Positions 33,350 through 41,793 of a DNA stretch of 48,408 bases are shown piece after piece. The notes under the pieces were generated by a model. That model made no database searches and was not told where the DNA came from. It saw nothing but the letters and a program-made list of their open reading frames with translations. The translations under genes and the position numbers were made by a program. Position 1 is the stretch's first letter. The number at the start of each line of letters is the position of its first letter. Source of the DNA: Ruminococcaceae bacterium UBA6434 (GTDB lineage Bacteria; Bacillota; Clostridia; Oscillospirales; Acutalibacteraceae). The stretch covers positions 1 through 48,408 of the forward strand of contig DJOQ01000048.1 of assembly GCA_002437245.1 (NCBI GenBank), read 5' to 3'.

Positions 33350-34239
33350 TAGGACTCGGCAATCTTATCAGAAGAAACAGTAAACTGTTCTTCAAAGATA
33401 AGGCAATGTTTTTTACTTCACTTATAACACCGATAATATTGCTTATTTTATACACGACATTTCTCGGGAACGTATATAAGCAAAGCTTTTTATCCGCAAT
33501 ACCTACCGGATTTGAACTGTCGGAAAAACTTGTAAATGCTGTCGTTGCAGGTCAGCTTGTGTCATCACTTCTTGCTGTATGCTGCGTAACTGTTTCGTTT
33601 TGTTCAAATATGCTTATGGTACAGGATAAGGTCAGCGGCGCACGTGCCGATTTAACCGTAACTCCTGTAAAAAGATCAACGCTTGCCGTAAGCTATTATA
33701 TATCGACGCTTATTTCCACACTTACAATATGTGTTGCGGCTTCAAGTATCTGTTTTATTTATTTGGCGAATATAGGCTGGTATCTCTCATTTAAAGAGAC
33801 GGTTTTATTTTTGCTTGATGTAATATTGCTTGTAATGTTCGGCACGGCACTTAGTTCTATAATCAACTTCTTTTTAAACTCACAAGGTCAGATTTCCGCA
33901 GTAGGTACCGTAGTCAGCGCAGGATACGGTTTTGTCTGTGGCGCATATATGCCTGTTTCAAGCTTTTCTGCCGGTCTGCAAAAAGTTATTTCATTTTTAC
34001 CGGGTACATATGGCACGGGACTTTTACGCAATCACGCTTTAAACGGTGTTTTCAGAGAGCTGTCCGAAATGGGAATGCCGAATGAATTTATCACTGTCTT
34101 TAAAGACAGTATTGACTGCAACCTGTACTTTTTTGATAAATGCGTCAGCGTAGAAGCGATGTACGCTGTATTATGCTGTTCGGTAATTGTGCTGGTGTTA
34201 GCATATATTATATTAAATGCTGCTGTCAGGAAAATATAA
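33346..34239 (+). CDS. ABC-2 type exporter permease
   Basis: A 297-residue membrane protein with six hydrophobic spans and a soluble loop after the first, as in ABC2_membrane permeases. Family-like parts are KAMFFTSLITPIILLILYTTF near the start and FLPGTYGTGLLRNHAL in the last third. It pairs with the ATPase whose stop it overlaps. The likely role is export of a lipophilic or antimicrobial molecule. Confidence 0.92.
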   Translation: MIGLGNLIRRNSKLFFKDKAMFFTSLITPIILLILYTTFLGNVYKQSFLSAIPTGFELSEKLVNAVVAGQLVSSLLAVCCVTVSFCSNMLMVQDKVSGARADLTVTPVKRSTLAVSYYISTLISTLTICVAASSICFIYLANIGWYLSFKETVLFLLDVILLVMFGTALSSIINFFLNSQGQISAVGTVVSAGYGFVCGAYMPVSSFSAGLQKVISFLPGTYGTGLLRNHALNGVFRELSEMGMPNEFITVFKDSIDCNLYFFDKCVSVEAMYAVLCCSVIVLVLAYIILNAAVRKI

Positions 34240-34272
34240 ATAAAGTTTTCAATTGTTATATCAGAATATATA

Positions 34273-34312
34273 AAAAGGTCACGGTAACAAATTTAAGTTA
34301 CCGTGACCTTTT
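34273..34312. terminator. Bidirectional terminator between the ABC exporter and the decarboxylase operon
   Basis: A perfect 16-bp stem (AAAAGGTCACGGTAAC with GTTACCGTGACCTTTT) and an eight-base loop lies between two convergent operons, with T-rich ends in both directions. Confidence 0.9.
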
Positions 34313-34326
34313 CTGTAATTTAATAA

Positions 34327-35523
34327 TTATTTGCCGAAAGTAAGAAGTAAATATCCGGCTGCAACAGCAGAACCGATAACACCTGCAACATTCGGTCCCA
34401 TAGCATGCATCAAAAGGAAGTTGGAGGGATTATATTTCCTTCCCTCAACCTGAGATACACGAGCTGCCATAGGAACAGCAGAAACACCTGCTGAACCTAT
34501 AAGGGGATTAACTTTACCGTGAGTTATGAGGTTCATAAGTTTGCCGAACAATACGCCTCCTGCGGTTGAGAAAGCAAATGCGACAAGACCGATTACGATT
34601 ACAAGTATAGTCTTGGTAGCGAGGAATGTTTTGCCTTCTGCTGTGGCGCCTACTGTAGTACCGAGCATTATAGTTACGATATTGCAAAGAGAATTCTGTG
34701 CGGTATCGCTGAGACGATCGGTTACGCCGCATTCTTTAAAGAGGTTGCCGAGCATAAACATACCGATAAGCGGAGCAACCGACGGAAGAACAAGTACGCA
34801 AAGAACTGTAACAACAATCGGGAAAATTATCTTTTCTGTTTTGCTGACGGTTCTGAGCTGATTCATCTTAATTTCGCGCTCTTTTTTGGTAGTTAAAAGC
34901 TTCATAATAGGGGGCTGAATCAGCGGTATAAGAGCCATATAAGAATATGCCGCAACAGCAATGGGGCCTAATAATTGCGGAGCGAGTTTACTCGTCAAAT
35001 AAATAGCTGTCGGTCCGTCGGCACCGCCGATGATAGCGATTGAAGCGGCCTCCTGAGGTGTGAAGCCTTCAAAGCCGGGAATGAGATTGGTTGCAATGGA
35101 AATAAGAAAAGCAACATATATACCGAGCTGAGCAGCGGCACCGAGAAGAAGACTTGAGGGATTCGCAAGAAGCGGTCCAAAGTCAGTCATAGCACCTACG
35201 CCCATAAAGATAAGGCAGGGGAATATACTCGATTTAACACCTGCGTAAATCAGTCGCAAAACGCCCGTATCATACCAATGGGCACCCTCAACAACTTGAC
35301 CGCTGTATGACGACATCATAAGCGGATCATACATAATATCCGGATATATGTTAACAAGCAACATACCGAAAGCGATGGGAACCAAGAGAAGCGGTTCGAA
35401 TTTTTTAACAATAGCCAAATATAAAAGAACAAAGGAGACCAAAATCATAACCCAGTTTTGCCAGGATAATGAAACAAAGCCGGAGGTTTGAAATATCTCC
35501 ACCAAAGCATTTACAACAGACAT
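34327..35523 (-). CDS. oadB: Na+-transporting oxaloacetate decarboxylase beta subunit
   Basis: A 398-residue membrane subunit that decarboxylates carboxybiotin and pumps Na+ outward. It has about nine to eleven spans. Family segments are the conserved GGADGPTAIYL block (with its Asp important for Na+ in the family), PLIGMFMLGNLFKECGVTDRL in pieces, and the GPNVAGVIGSAVAAG end. It is the last gene of the operon oadA-delta-BCCP-oadB. The same subunit type serves glutaconyl- and methylmalonyl-CoA decarboxylases, but the alpha subunit here points to oxaloacetate. Confidence 0.95.
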   Translation of the reverse strand: MSVVNALVEIFQTSGFVSLSWQNWVMILVSFVLLYLAIVKKFEPLLLVPIAFGMLLVNIYPDIMYDPLMMSSYSGQVVEGAHWYDTGVLRLIYAGVKSSIFPCLIFMGVGAMTDFGPLLANPSSLLLGAAAQLGIYVAFLISIATNLIPGFEGFTPQEAASIAIIGGADGPTAIYLTSKLAPQLLGPIAVAAYSYMALIPLIQPPIMKLLTTKKEREIKMNQLRTVSKTEKIIFPIVVTVLCVLVLPSVAPLIGMFMLGNLFKECGVTDRLSDTAQNSLCNIVTIMLGTTVGATAEGKTFLATKTILVIVIGLVAFAFSTAGGVLFGKLMNLITHGKVNPLIGSAGVSAVPMAARVSQVEGRKYNPSNFLLMHAMGPNVAGVIGSAVAAGYLLLTFGK

Positions 35524-35535
35524 TTATTGACCTCC

Positions 35536-35916
35536 TCAGTTCAAATAAGCAAGGACATCATCAGTTGCAACCGAGCTGCCTTTTGCGGTTACAATCTGTG
35601 AAACTGTACCGTCTGAGGGGGCCACAATTTCATTTTCCATCTTCATTGCTTCAAGAATAAACATGATGTCACCGGCCTTAACGCTCTGACCTGCGGTAAC
35701 ATTTACTTTAAGTATTGTTCCGGGCATGGGAGCCTTAACGGCAGTTCCGCTTCCCGAAACAGGAGCGGGAGCGGCAGCAGGTGCCGTGGGCTGTGCAGCC
35801 ACAGGTGCTGCCGGAGCAGGAGCTGCGGTAGGTGCAACATTTGTCACTATTGCCTCACTCAACTCGTCTACTTCGACTTCATAGTCTTTTCCGTTTAAAG
35901 TAACTACATATTTCAT
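35536..35916 (-). CDS. Biotin carboxyl carrier protein of the Na+-pump decarboxylase
   Basis: A 126-residue carrier. A short N-terminal segment (MKYVVTLNGKDYEVEVDEL) and an Ala/Pro-rich flexible linker (residues ~28-55) lead to the biotinyl domain, with biotin on K92 in EAMKMEN. It swings carboxybiotin from the alpha subunit to the beta pump. It lies 12 bp before oadB and 12 bp after the small membrane subunit, with a strong ribosome site. Confidence 0.94.
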   Translation of the reverse strand: MKYVVTLNGKDYEVEVDELSEAIVTNVAPTAAPAPAAPVAAQPTAPAAAPAPVSGSGTAVKAPMPGTILKVNVTAGQSVKAGDIMFILEAMKMENEIVAPSDGTVSQIVTAKGSSVATDDVLAYLN

Positions 35917-35928
35917 AATGTTAACCCC

Positions 35929-36288
35929 TTACTTTTCTATAAGCTTAATTGAATTGAATATTAATCTGTTCAAAGGAACTCCGCTCTCTTTGCTGACTAT
36001 TGCCATAATTACGGCTGCAGTTTTTTCGTCAGTCTTATAAAGCTCCAATGTACCCAATGTTTGATTTTCCGGAAGAGCAACACCGGCTTGGGGCTTGACA
36101 TCTTCTTTAACGGCATCGGATTTTTTAGCATTCTTTGCATTCGGATCTTTTACGAACAATCTGATGAGTTTAGAAAGAAGCTGAACAAGAACAGCCAAAA
36201 TAACAAGGACAATGAATACAACTACAATGCCGGTTATTGAAACATTAAGGGCTTCACCTAAGGACATAACACTGTCTAATAAATTCAT
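35929..36288 (-). CDS. Small membrane (OadG/delta-type) subunit of the Na+-pump decarboxylase
   Basis: A 119-residue protein with one N-terminal transmembrane helix (residues ~17-40, ITGIVVVFIVLVILAVLVQLL in two parts) and a charged cytoplasmic tail. This is the layout of OadG/MmdD anchor subunits that hold the complex together. The position between the alpha and carrier genes supports this. Sequence conservation in this family is low, so the call rests on topology and context. Confidence 0.82.
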   Translation of the reverse strand: MNLLDSVMSLGEALNVSITGIVVVFIVLVILAVLVQLLSKLIRLFVKDPNAKNAKKSDAVKEDVKPQAGVALPENQTLGTLELYKTDEKTAAVIMAIVSKESGVPLNRLIFNSIKLIEK

Positions 36289-36299
36289 CTTAACACCCC

Positions 36300-37679
36300 T
36301 TAGTCAATTCTTTTTATTGAATACTTAAAAGTATTTTTTGCTTTTTCTTCGCGCTTATCAAAAAATGCTTCTGCTTGAGTCGGGAATGCAATGTAAGAGA
36401 GAACATCTTCGTCGCTCTTTGCTTTTTCACCGATTTCTTTTTTAGCTTTTTCAAAGCCGGGTTCAAGCGTGTCGGCAAATCTGCCCTTAATAGGTTTTTC
36501 ATCGCCGAGAACTTTTTTCATAAGATCCTTATCGATTTCGCCGGGGGCACGACCGTATTCGCCTTTAATATAAGCTTTTACCTCTTTAGAAATATTTTTA
36601 TATCTTTCTCCGACAAGAACGTTTACCGTTGCCTGAACACCAACCATCTGGCTCATAGGTGTTACAAGAGGGGGATAACCGAGATCTTTTCTGACCTTAG
36701 GAGTTTCAAGAAGAACATCATTGAACTTATCCATCTTGTTCTGCGCGGTAAGCTGTGCCACAAGGTTTGAGAGCATTCCGCCGGGAATCTGATAATTAAG
36801 TGCATTTGTGTCGGTTGAAAGCACAAGCGGATTTAAAGTGCCTTTTTTAAGGTATTCATCTTTTATCGGTTTAAAGAAGTCGTTGATTTCTTTAAGAACA
36901 GAGAGATCAAGATCAACGTCATAGCCTTCCTGCTTCAGTGCATATGCCATAGTTTCCGTAGGAGCCTGTGAAGTGCCGCCTGAGAATGAAGATATAGCGG
37001 TATCGATTATATCGCATCCTGCTTCAACGGCTTTCTGAAGTGTAAGCATACCGAGTCCTGTAGTGCAATGCGTATGAAGAATAATGGGAGTTTTGACATT
37101 TTCCTTAAGAGCTTTTACCATATCATAAGCTTCTTTCGGACCTAAAATGCCTGCCATATCTTTAATGCATATAGTTTGGCAACCGAGCTCTTCCATCTGC
37201 TTAGCAAGCTTAATATACGATTCAAGATTGTGTATAGGGCTTTGAGTATAGCAAATTGCACCGGAAGCTATTGCACCGTTCTTTAAAGTTTCGTCAACTG
37301 CAACCTCAATATTTCTTACGTCATTAAGAGCGTCAAATATTCTTATAATATCAATACCGTTTTCAATTGATTTCTTAACGAACATTCTTACTACATCGTC
37401 GGGATAATGGTGATATCCGAGTAAATTTTGGCCTCTTAAAAGCATCTGAAGCTTTGTATTGGGGCATTTTGCTCTGATTTTACGGAGCCTTTCCCACGGA
37501 TCTTCGTCGAGGTAGCGAAGACAGGAATCAAATGTTGCACCGCCCCAGCATTCAAGTGAATAATAACCCGCTTTATCCATTGTTTCAAGAATGCCGTCAA
37601 ATTCGGAGTAGGGCAATCTCGTCGCAATAAGAGACTGATTGGCGTCTCTTAAAACGGTTTCAGTAAACTGTACTTTCAT
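36300..37679 (-). CDS. oadA: Oxaloacetate decarboxylase alpha (carboxyltransferase) subunit
   Basis: A 459-residue TIM-barrel carboxyltransferase that moves CO2 from oxaloacetate to biotin. Metal and substrate segments are FTETVLRDANQSLIATRLP near the N-terminus, the CWGGATFDSCLRYL block, CIKDMAGIL with the biotin-interacting Lys, and HTHCTTGLG with the metal His pair. It lacks its own biotin domain, which is a separate gene here. I start at the ATG whose first base is at 37679, eight bases after GGAGG. Pyruvate carboxylase subunit B has the same domain, but the Na+-pump neighbours decide the call. Confidence 0.94.
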   Translation of the reverse strand: MKVQFTETVLRDANQSLIATRLPYSEFDGILETMDKAGYYSLECWGGATFDSCLRYLDEDPWERLRKIRAKCPNTKLQMLLRGQNLLGYHHYPDDVVRMFVKKSIENGIDIIRIFDALNDVRNIEVAVDETLKNGAIASGAICYTQSPIHNLESYIKLAKQMEELGCQTICIKDMAGILGPKEAYDMVKALKENVKTPIILHTHCTTGLGMLTLQKAVEAGCDIIDTAISSFSGGTSQAPTETMAYALKQEGYDVDLDLSVLKEINDFFKPIKDEYLKKGTLNPLVLSTDTNALNYQIPGGMLSNLVAQLTAQNKMDKFNDVLLETPKVRKDLGYPPLVTPMSQMVGVQATVNVLVGERYKNISKEVKAYIKGEYGRAPGEIDKDLMKKVLGDEKPIKGRFADTLEPGFEKAKKEIGEKAKSDEDVLSYIAFPTQAEAFFDKREEKAKNTFKYSIKRID

Positions 37680-37754
37680 ATATATTACCTCCAAAAAAGT
37701 AACAAATTAATAGCAAACACAATATAAAATCCAAATTGCTCCAATTTAAAAATA

Positions 37755-37783
37755 ATTATACAATATATAGTTTTGTTTATCAA
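37755..37783 (-). promoter_or_regulatory. Promoter of the oxaloacetate decarboxylase operon
   Basis: On the minus strand TTGATA (37778-37783) and a perfect TATAAT (37755-37760) are 17 bp apart, 75 bases ahead of the oadA start. Confidence 0.75.
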
Positions 37784-37821
37784 CACAAAAAATACATCAT
37801 AAATAAATTTGGTTAAAAAGA

Positions 37822-37853
37822 AAAAAAGAGAGACTTTAGCGCCTCTCTTTTTT
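37822..37853 (-). terminator. Terminator after the second ene-reductase gene
   Basis: AAAAAAGAGAG pairs with CTCTCTTTTTT around a ten-base loop. On the minus strand it follows the ene-reductase stop by about 30 bases and runs into a T-tract. Confidence 0.82.
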
Positions 37854-37883
37854 GTTAATATTATAACGATATATAATTTTGAA

Positions 37884-39956
37884 CTAAATGTTCTTGCAAA
37901 GTTCGTATGCCTGCGACGTTGCATCTGCAATTCTGCCGGTCTTTTCGGCATCGCCGATGATATACGCATTTTTAAATTTACCGCTGATTTCATTGTAAAG
38001 TTCGTTATCAGGCTTCACTCCGAGAGAAAGAACCACATAATCTGCATCTACCAAAAGTATGTTATCTGTGTTCACTTTGTTAAGCACTATACCTCTGTCG
38101 GTAATTTCCGTAAGTCTGTGCCCGACAATAAATTTAACGCCGTGCGATTTCAGTCTCGGCATACAGTCATCAATGTGCTGCATCCATGTGCCGGGGGCTA
38201 TTGTATCAGCCATTTCAACCACTGTAATATCGTTGCCGTTTTCCGCCAGCATTTCGGATGTTTCAAGACCTGTCATACCTGAACCTATAACCGCAACTTG
38301 CTTGTTTTTAAGAACTACCGAACCGTCAAGAATATCGGTTGTTGTGTACACATTGTCCTTGTCCGTGCCCTTAATGGACTTCGGCTTTATCGCTTTACCG
38401 CCTGTGGCAATTATAACGGCATAAGGATTATATGACTTAATTACATTTTCGTCGGCAGTTACATTATATTTAATTTCGGCACCGTAATGCGTTGCGTTGG
38501 TAACCAAATCCTCAATGCACCAATTGATTTTTTCCTTAAGAGGCGGCTTATTTGCGAGTTGCAACTGCCCACCGGGAAAAGCTTGTTTTTCGAGAACTAT
38601 CGGTTTAAATCCTCTTTTTGCCAAAACCTCGGCACTCATAAGACCTGACGGACCGGCACCGACGATTACGACGGTTCTTCCGTTGCCGTTAGCTATGGGG
38701 TGTTCTTTTTCTTTACCCAATTTCGGATTTACGGAGCAGTGCGCGTGTGTTCCTTTATATGCGTTTTCCTGCATACTTTCCATACAATAAAGGCAGCATA
38801 TGCACCTTTTAATTTCATCTTCTTTACCTGCTTTTACCTTATTTACCCAATGCGGATCGGCTATGTGCGTCCTGCCGAGGCAAACAAAGTCCTGTATGCC
38901 TTCTTCAAGCTGTTCCTCAGCCTGCTTAGGGGAGCGAATCAGATTTGCTGCCATAACCGGAATTTTAACTTCCTTTTTAACCGCCGCCGCCATATACTTT
39001 CTCCAACCGGGCTCAAAGGAGGTAGGCTCTAACCAATAATTATATGTATCATAACCGGCACAGGAAACATCAATGGCATCAACGCCTTCTCTTTCGAGAA
39101 TTTTAGACATTTTCACTCCGTCTTCAAGCTTATAGCCTATTTGCGGCTTGCCGATCATTGAATAGCATTCGTCTACCGATAGGCGGACTGCAATCGGGAA
39201 ATCATTACCGCATGCCGCCTTGATTCCGCTGATAATGTCGGTTAGAAACTTCATTCTCTTTTCAAATGTTCCGCCGTATTCATCATTTCGTGTGTTTGTA
39301 TACGGACTCAAAAACTGCTGTATTAAATATCCGTGTGCTGCGTGCAATTCTACGCCGTCGGCACCTGCTTTTTGTGCGCGGACGGCGCCGTTTATAAATT
39401 CTGTGATTATCTTTTTTATTTCTTTTACGGACATCTCTTTATTGAGACTTTCCGCCGAATACGCTCTTGCGCATTTAGACGGGGAATATGTACGGAGCAC
39501 AAGATCTTTCTGCATAAGCATTTTTCCTGCCGGCGCAACCTTATAAAACATTTTATCATAGAGCTTACCCATTATTTTTTCTGCACTTATCGAAACCGGT
39601 ACGGTACCCATAAGCAAGCCCAGATTTTGTCTGCCCGGGTGGTGAAGCTGAATAAACATCTTACAATCGTGAGAATGTACTCTGTGTATCATTTCCGCGA
39701 GAGGTTTTATGTGATAATCATGGCTGATTGCAAGCTGTGCAAATGCCGATGCTCCGCTGAAATCATCAACTCTTGTTATTTCGGTAATTATAAGTCCGGC
39801 ACCACCGATAGCGCGCTCCTCATAATAATCCATCATTTCCTTTGTGGGGCAACCGTTAAACTGACCGAATCCAAGCATCATGGGCGGCATAACAACGCGG
39901 TTCTTAATCTGAACCTTACCGATATTCATAGGGGTAAAAAGCATTTTATAGTCCAT
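37884..39956 (-). CDS. FMN/FAD/Fe-S ene-reductase, second paralogue
   Basis: A 690-residue enzyme with the same three parts as the one at 19459: an OYE barrel (LHAAHGYLIQQF, NDEYGGTFEKR), a cysteine cluster (CICCLYCMES then HCSVNP), an FAD fold (VVIVGAGPSGLMSAEVLAKRG) and an NAD fold (AVIGSGMTGLETSEMLAENG). It likely reduces an activated C=C with NAD(P)H. AGGAGTG precedes its ATG. It stands alone, with a promoter that carries a palindrome over the start site, so it should be induced by a specific compound. The substrate is unknown. Confidence 0.92.
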   Translation of the reverse strand: MDYKMLFTPMNIGKVQIKNRVVMPPMMLGFGQFNGCPTKEMMDYYEERAIGGAGLIITEITRVDDFSGASAFAQLAISHDYHIKPLAEMIHRVHSHDCKMFIQLHHPGRQNLGLLMGTVPVSISAEKIMGKLYDKMFYKVAPAGKMLMQKDLVLRTYSPSKCARAYSAESLNKEMSVKEIKKIITEFINGAVRAQKAGADGVELHAAHGYLIQQFLSPYTNTRNDEYGGTFEKRMKFLTDIISGIKAACGNDFPIAVRLSVDECYSMIGKPQIGYKLEDGVKMSKILEREGVDAIDVSCAGYDTYNYWLEPTSFEPGWRKYMAAAVKKEVKIPVMAANLIRSPKQAEEQLEEGIQDFVCLGRTHIADPHWVNKVKAGKEDEIKRCICCLYCMESMQENAYKGTHAHCSVNPKLGKEKEHPIANGNGRTVVIVGAGPSGLMSAEVLAKRGFKPIVLEKQAFPGGQLQLANKPPLKEKINWCIEDLVTNATHYGAEIKYNVTADENVIKSYNPYAVIIATGGKAIKPKSIKGTDKDNVYTTTDILDGSVVLKNKQVAVIGSGMTGLETSEMLAENGNDITVVEMADTIAPGTWMQHIDDCMPRLKSHGVKFIVGHRLTEITDRGIVLNKVNTDNILLVDADYVVLSLGVKPDNELYNEISGKFKNAYIIGDAEKTGRIADATSQAYELCKNI

Positions 39957-39982
39957 TCTGGCACACTCCTAAACATTTTTTC

Positions 39983-40031
39983 AAAGGAAATTTATTTCCT
40001 TTATCTTAACATAAAAACGGGCAGTTAACAA
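39983..40031 (-). promoter_or_regulatory. Promoter and palindromic operator of the second ene-reductase
   Basis: On the minus strand TTGTTA (40026-40031) and TAAGAT (40003-40008) are 17 bp apart. A perfect 9-2-9 palindrome, AAAGGAAAT-TT-ATTTCCTTT on the plus strand (39983-40002), abuts the -10 and covers the expected start of transcription. This is the place for a repressor. Confidence 0.65.
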
Positions 40032-40035
40032 TGAT

Positions 40036-40401
40036 TTATTCTTTTTTTGCCGACCTTATAAGAGAAATAATACCCGACAGTACCAAAAACGCCGCAAAAA
40101 TCTTTCTGATAATCATACTGTTCAAATGTGTCAACGCAATATTGCCTATAAATACGCCTGCAATTCCGCCCAAAACCAGCGGCCAAATAGATTTAAACTT
40201 AATGATTTTCTTTTTTGCGTAAACAATTACCGATACTAAAGCGCAGGGGAGAAAGAGCATCAAATTCAGTCCCTGAGCGCTAAGATGATCGGTATCGGTA
40301 AAAAAAGTCAGATATAAAATATATAAGCTTCCGCCGCCGAGTCCCATAGAAGCAATTACAGCAGATATAAAAACCGCGACCAAATTCAAAAAGCCGTTCA
40401 T
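40036..40401 (-). CDS. Half-size TauE/SafE membrane protein (second half-gene)
   Basis: A 121-residue protein with about four spans and one glycine-rich TauE/SafE repeat (VIASMGLGGGSLYILYL). A full transporter has two such repeats in one chain. Here the other repeat is coded by the gene just upstream, with a four-base ATGA overlap, so a heterodimer is likely. The substrate, perhaps a sulfur anion, is not known. Confidence 0.85.
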   Translation of the reverse strand: MNGFLNLVAVFISAVIASMGLGGGSLYILYLTFFTDTDHLSAQGLNLMLFLPCALVSVIVYAKKKIIKFKSIWPLVLGGIAGVFIGNIALTHLNSMIIRKIFAAFLVLSGIISLIRSAKKE

Positions 40402-40757
40402 TTAAAAAACAACCTTATTCCTGCCCATATCATAAACAGCGAAAACGCAACCGACAAAAATTTATTTGAAAGTTTTGAAAAAATAACCGTGCCCGTAATT
40501 GCACCAAGCACCGAAACAGGCAGAATTTTCGGTATACTGTCAAAATTTGCAAAACCGTTTTTGATATACATATAAAATGATATTACGGTGAGTGGAAGAA
40601 TGATGACGATGGTATTTGCCTGCGCCTGTTTTTGCGTCATACCGGTCATTTTAAGAATCGGAACAGAAATAATTCCGCCGCCCGCGCCGAGAGTTATATT
40701 TATAATGCCAATCGGAATTCCGAATAGAAATTTCTTTATAAATTTTATATCTATCAC
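40398..40757 (-). CDS. Half-size TauE/SafE membrane protein (first half-gene)
   Basis: A 119-residue protein with about four spans and the repeat IINITLGAGGGIISVPIL followed by MTQKQAQANTIVIILPLT. It overlaps the next half-gene by four bases. The start appears to be a GTG (first base 40757) without a clear ribosome site, so it is uncertain by a few codons. Both halves are intact, so this is a split gene pair rather than a frameshift of one gene. Confidence 0.82.
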   Translation of the reverse strand: MIDIKFIKKFLFGIPIGIINITLGAGGGIISVPILKMTGMTQKQAQANTIVIILPLTVISFYMYIKNGFANFDSIPKILPVSVLGAITGTVIFSKLSNKFLSVAFSLFMIWAGIRLFFK

Positions 40758-40795
40758 CGATTTTATGTTTTGCCGTGAAAATATTATTATTCAGT

Positions 40796-40826
40796 AAAAA
40801 AACAGCGGAGTGAAAAATCACTCCGC
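40796..40826 (-). terminator. Terminator after the small membrane protein pair
   Basis: GCGGAGTGA (40805-40813) pairs with TCACTCCGC (40818-40826) around a four-base loop. On the minus strand a T-run follows. It separates the TauE half-genes from the genes to the right. Confidence 0.9.
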
Positions 40827-40845
40827 CTGAAAACAATTTATTGTC

Positions 40846-41166
40846 TTACTTGCTTTTTTTGTAAAACAACGCATCGCGAATAACTTTATCCGGATCTTTT
40901 ATAAGTAATACAATCACCCAAACAATTAAACCCAGAGCGACAACTGAAAGTCCTAAAAAAGCGTCATTCAGCATATCTTCGGGAGCCGGAGTAAAATATG
41001 CAGCTTTCAATTCTGCATACTCAAAAACGGCATCCACAAACCACATAATCGACGAACCCCAAAAGATATAGCTAAGAACATTAAGGCAATATTTTCTACG
41101 CTCGGCACAAAAGTACCAAACAAGGGTTGAAATAATCGCCGCAAATACGCTGATAAGTAAGGTCAT
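40846..41166 (-). CDS. Small membrane protein, unknown (pair member 2)
   Basis: A 106-residue protein with about three hydrophobic spans (near residues 3-20, 30-48 and 72-92) and a Lys-rich tail. It overlaps the upstream gene by a single base, so the two are coupled. I do not recognise a family. A loop between spans (ELKAAYFTPAPEDMLNDAF) carries acidic residues and would face one side of the membrane. Confidence 0.7.
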   Translation of the reverse strand: MTLLISVFAAIISTLVWYFCAERRKYCLNVLSYIFWGSSIMWFVDAVFEYAELKAAYFTPAPEDMLNDAFLGLSVVALGLIVWVIVLLIKDPDKVIRDALFYKKSK

Positions 41167-41579
41167 TATTCTCTGATTTCCTTTTCTTTGTAAAGTTTTG
41201 TTTCTTTTACCTTAACTGCAAGAAGCATGATACCCCAAACAGCTGTAACCAGAAGGGACATTGCAACACCCACGGTTGCCATTTCGTGAAGCATTGTAGC
41301 CGCATCGGCAGCATTTGTCGCACCCGTAAGGAACGGAAAATAAGGTGTCAGCTCACCGTGCCACAGATGTTCAAAAGCAAGAAGCAAAACTCCGCCCCAA
41401 AGCAAATTGCGAAGCCAAGAAATCTTTCTTGAAACTGAAATTTTATACTCAGGAGTCTGAACAGCGCCCTCGGGAAGCTTACACTCAAGCTTTTCCTGTG
41501 ATTTTTCATGTTTTTTTGCGATTTGCACAGCTGCAGTTGCAATAACAGCTTCTGCAACCGGTACTACGAAACAAGCCAT
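41166..41579 (-). CDS. Small membrane protein, unknown (pair member 1)
   Basis: A 137-residue protein with a hydrophobic N-terminus (MACFVVPVAEAVIATAAVQIA), a charged middle, and two spans near residues 58-72 and 100-125. Between them is a loop with several His residues (EHLWHGE, LHEMATVG) that could bind a metal or haem. I do not recognise a named family. GGAGG precedes the ATG. It is divergent from hypB, a nickel-insertion GTPase, across a 214-base gap. Confidence 0.72.
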   Translation of the reverse strand: MACFVVPVAEAVIATAAVQIAKKHEKSQEKLECKLPEGAVQTPEYKISVSRKISWLRNLLWGGVLLLAFEHLWHGELTPYFPFLTGATNAADAATMLHEMATVGVAMSLLVTAVWGIMLLAVKVKETKLYKEKEIRE

Positions 41580-41637
41580 AATTTACCTCCGATAAAGTTA
41601 ATTTTGAATGATAAAAGTTTATCAATACTTATTCATT

Positions 41638-41666
41638 ATGATAATTCTTAAATGGTAATTTGTCAA
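41638..41666 (-). promoter_or_regulatory. Promoter of the small membrane protein pair
   Basis: On the minus strand a perfect TTGACA (41661-41666) and TATCAT (41638-41643) are 17 bp apart. Confidence 0.65.
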
Positions 41667-41732
41667 TTGAAAATTGACTTAAACTTCATAAATAAACAGA
41701 TTTTGTTGTTTTGACTTATTTTCTTATGATTA

Positions 41733-41762
41733 TTGACAATTGTACGAATAAAAGCGTAAAAT
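41733..41762 (+). promoter_or_regulatory. Promoter of hypB
   Basis: A perfect TTGACA (41733-41738) and TAAAAT (41757-41762) are 18 bp apart, 32 bases before the ATG. Confidence 0.65.
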
Positions 41763-41793
41763 ATATGCAAATAAATTTTATCGGGTGAATGTT

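Noticed and set aside
40036..40757. TauE half-genes as one gene broken by a frameshift
   Set aside because: Each half has its own start, complete four-span unit and a clean ATGA overlap, and half-size members of this family are common.
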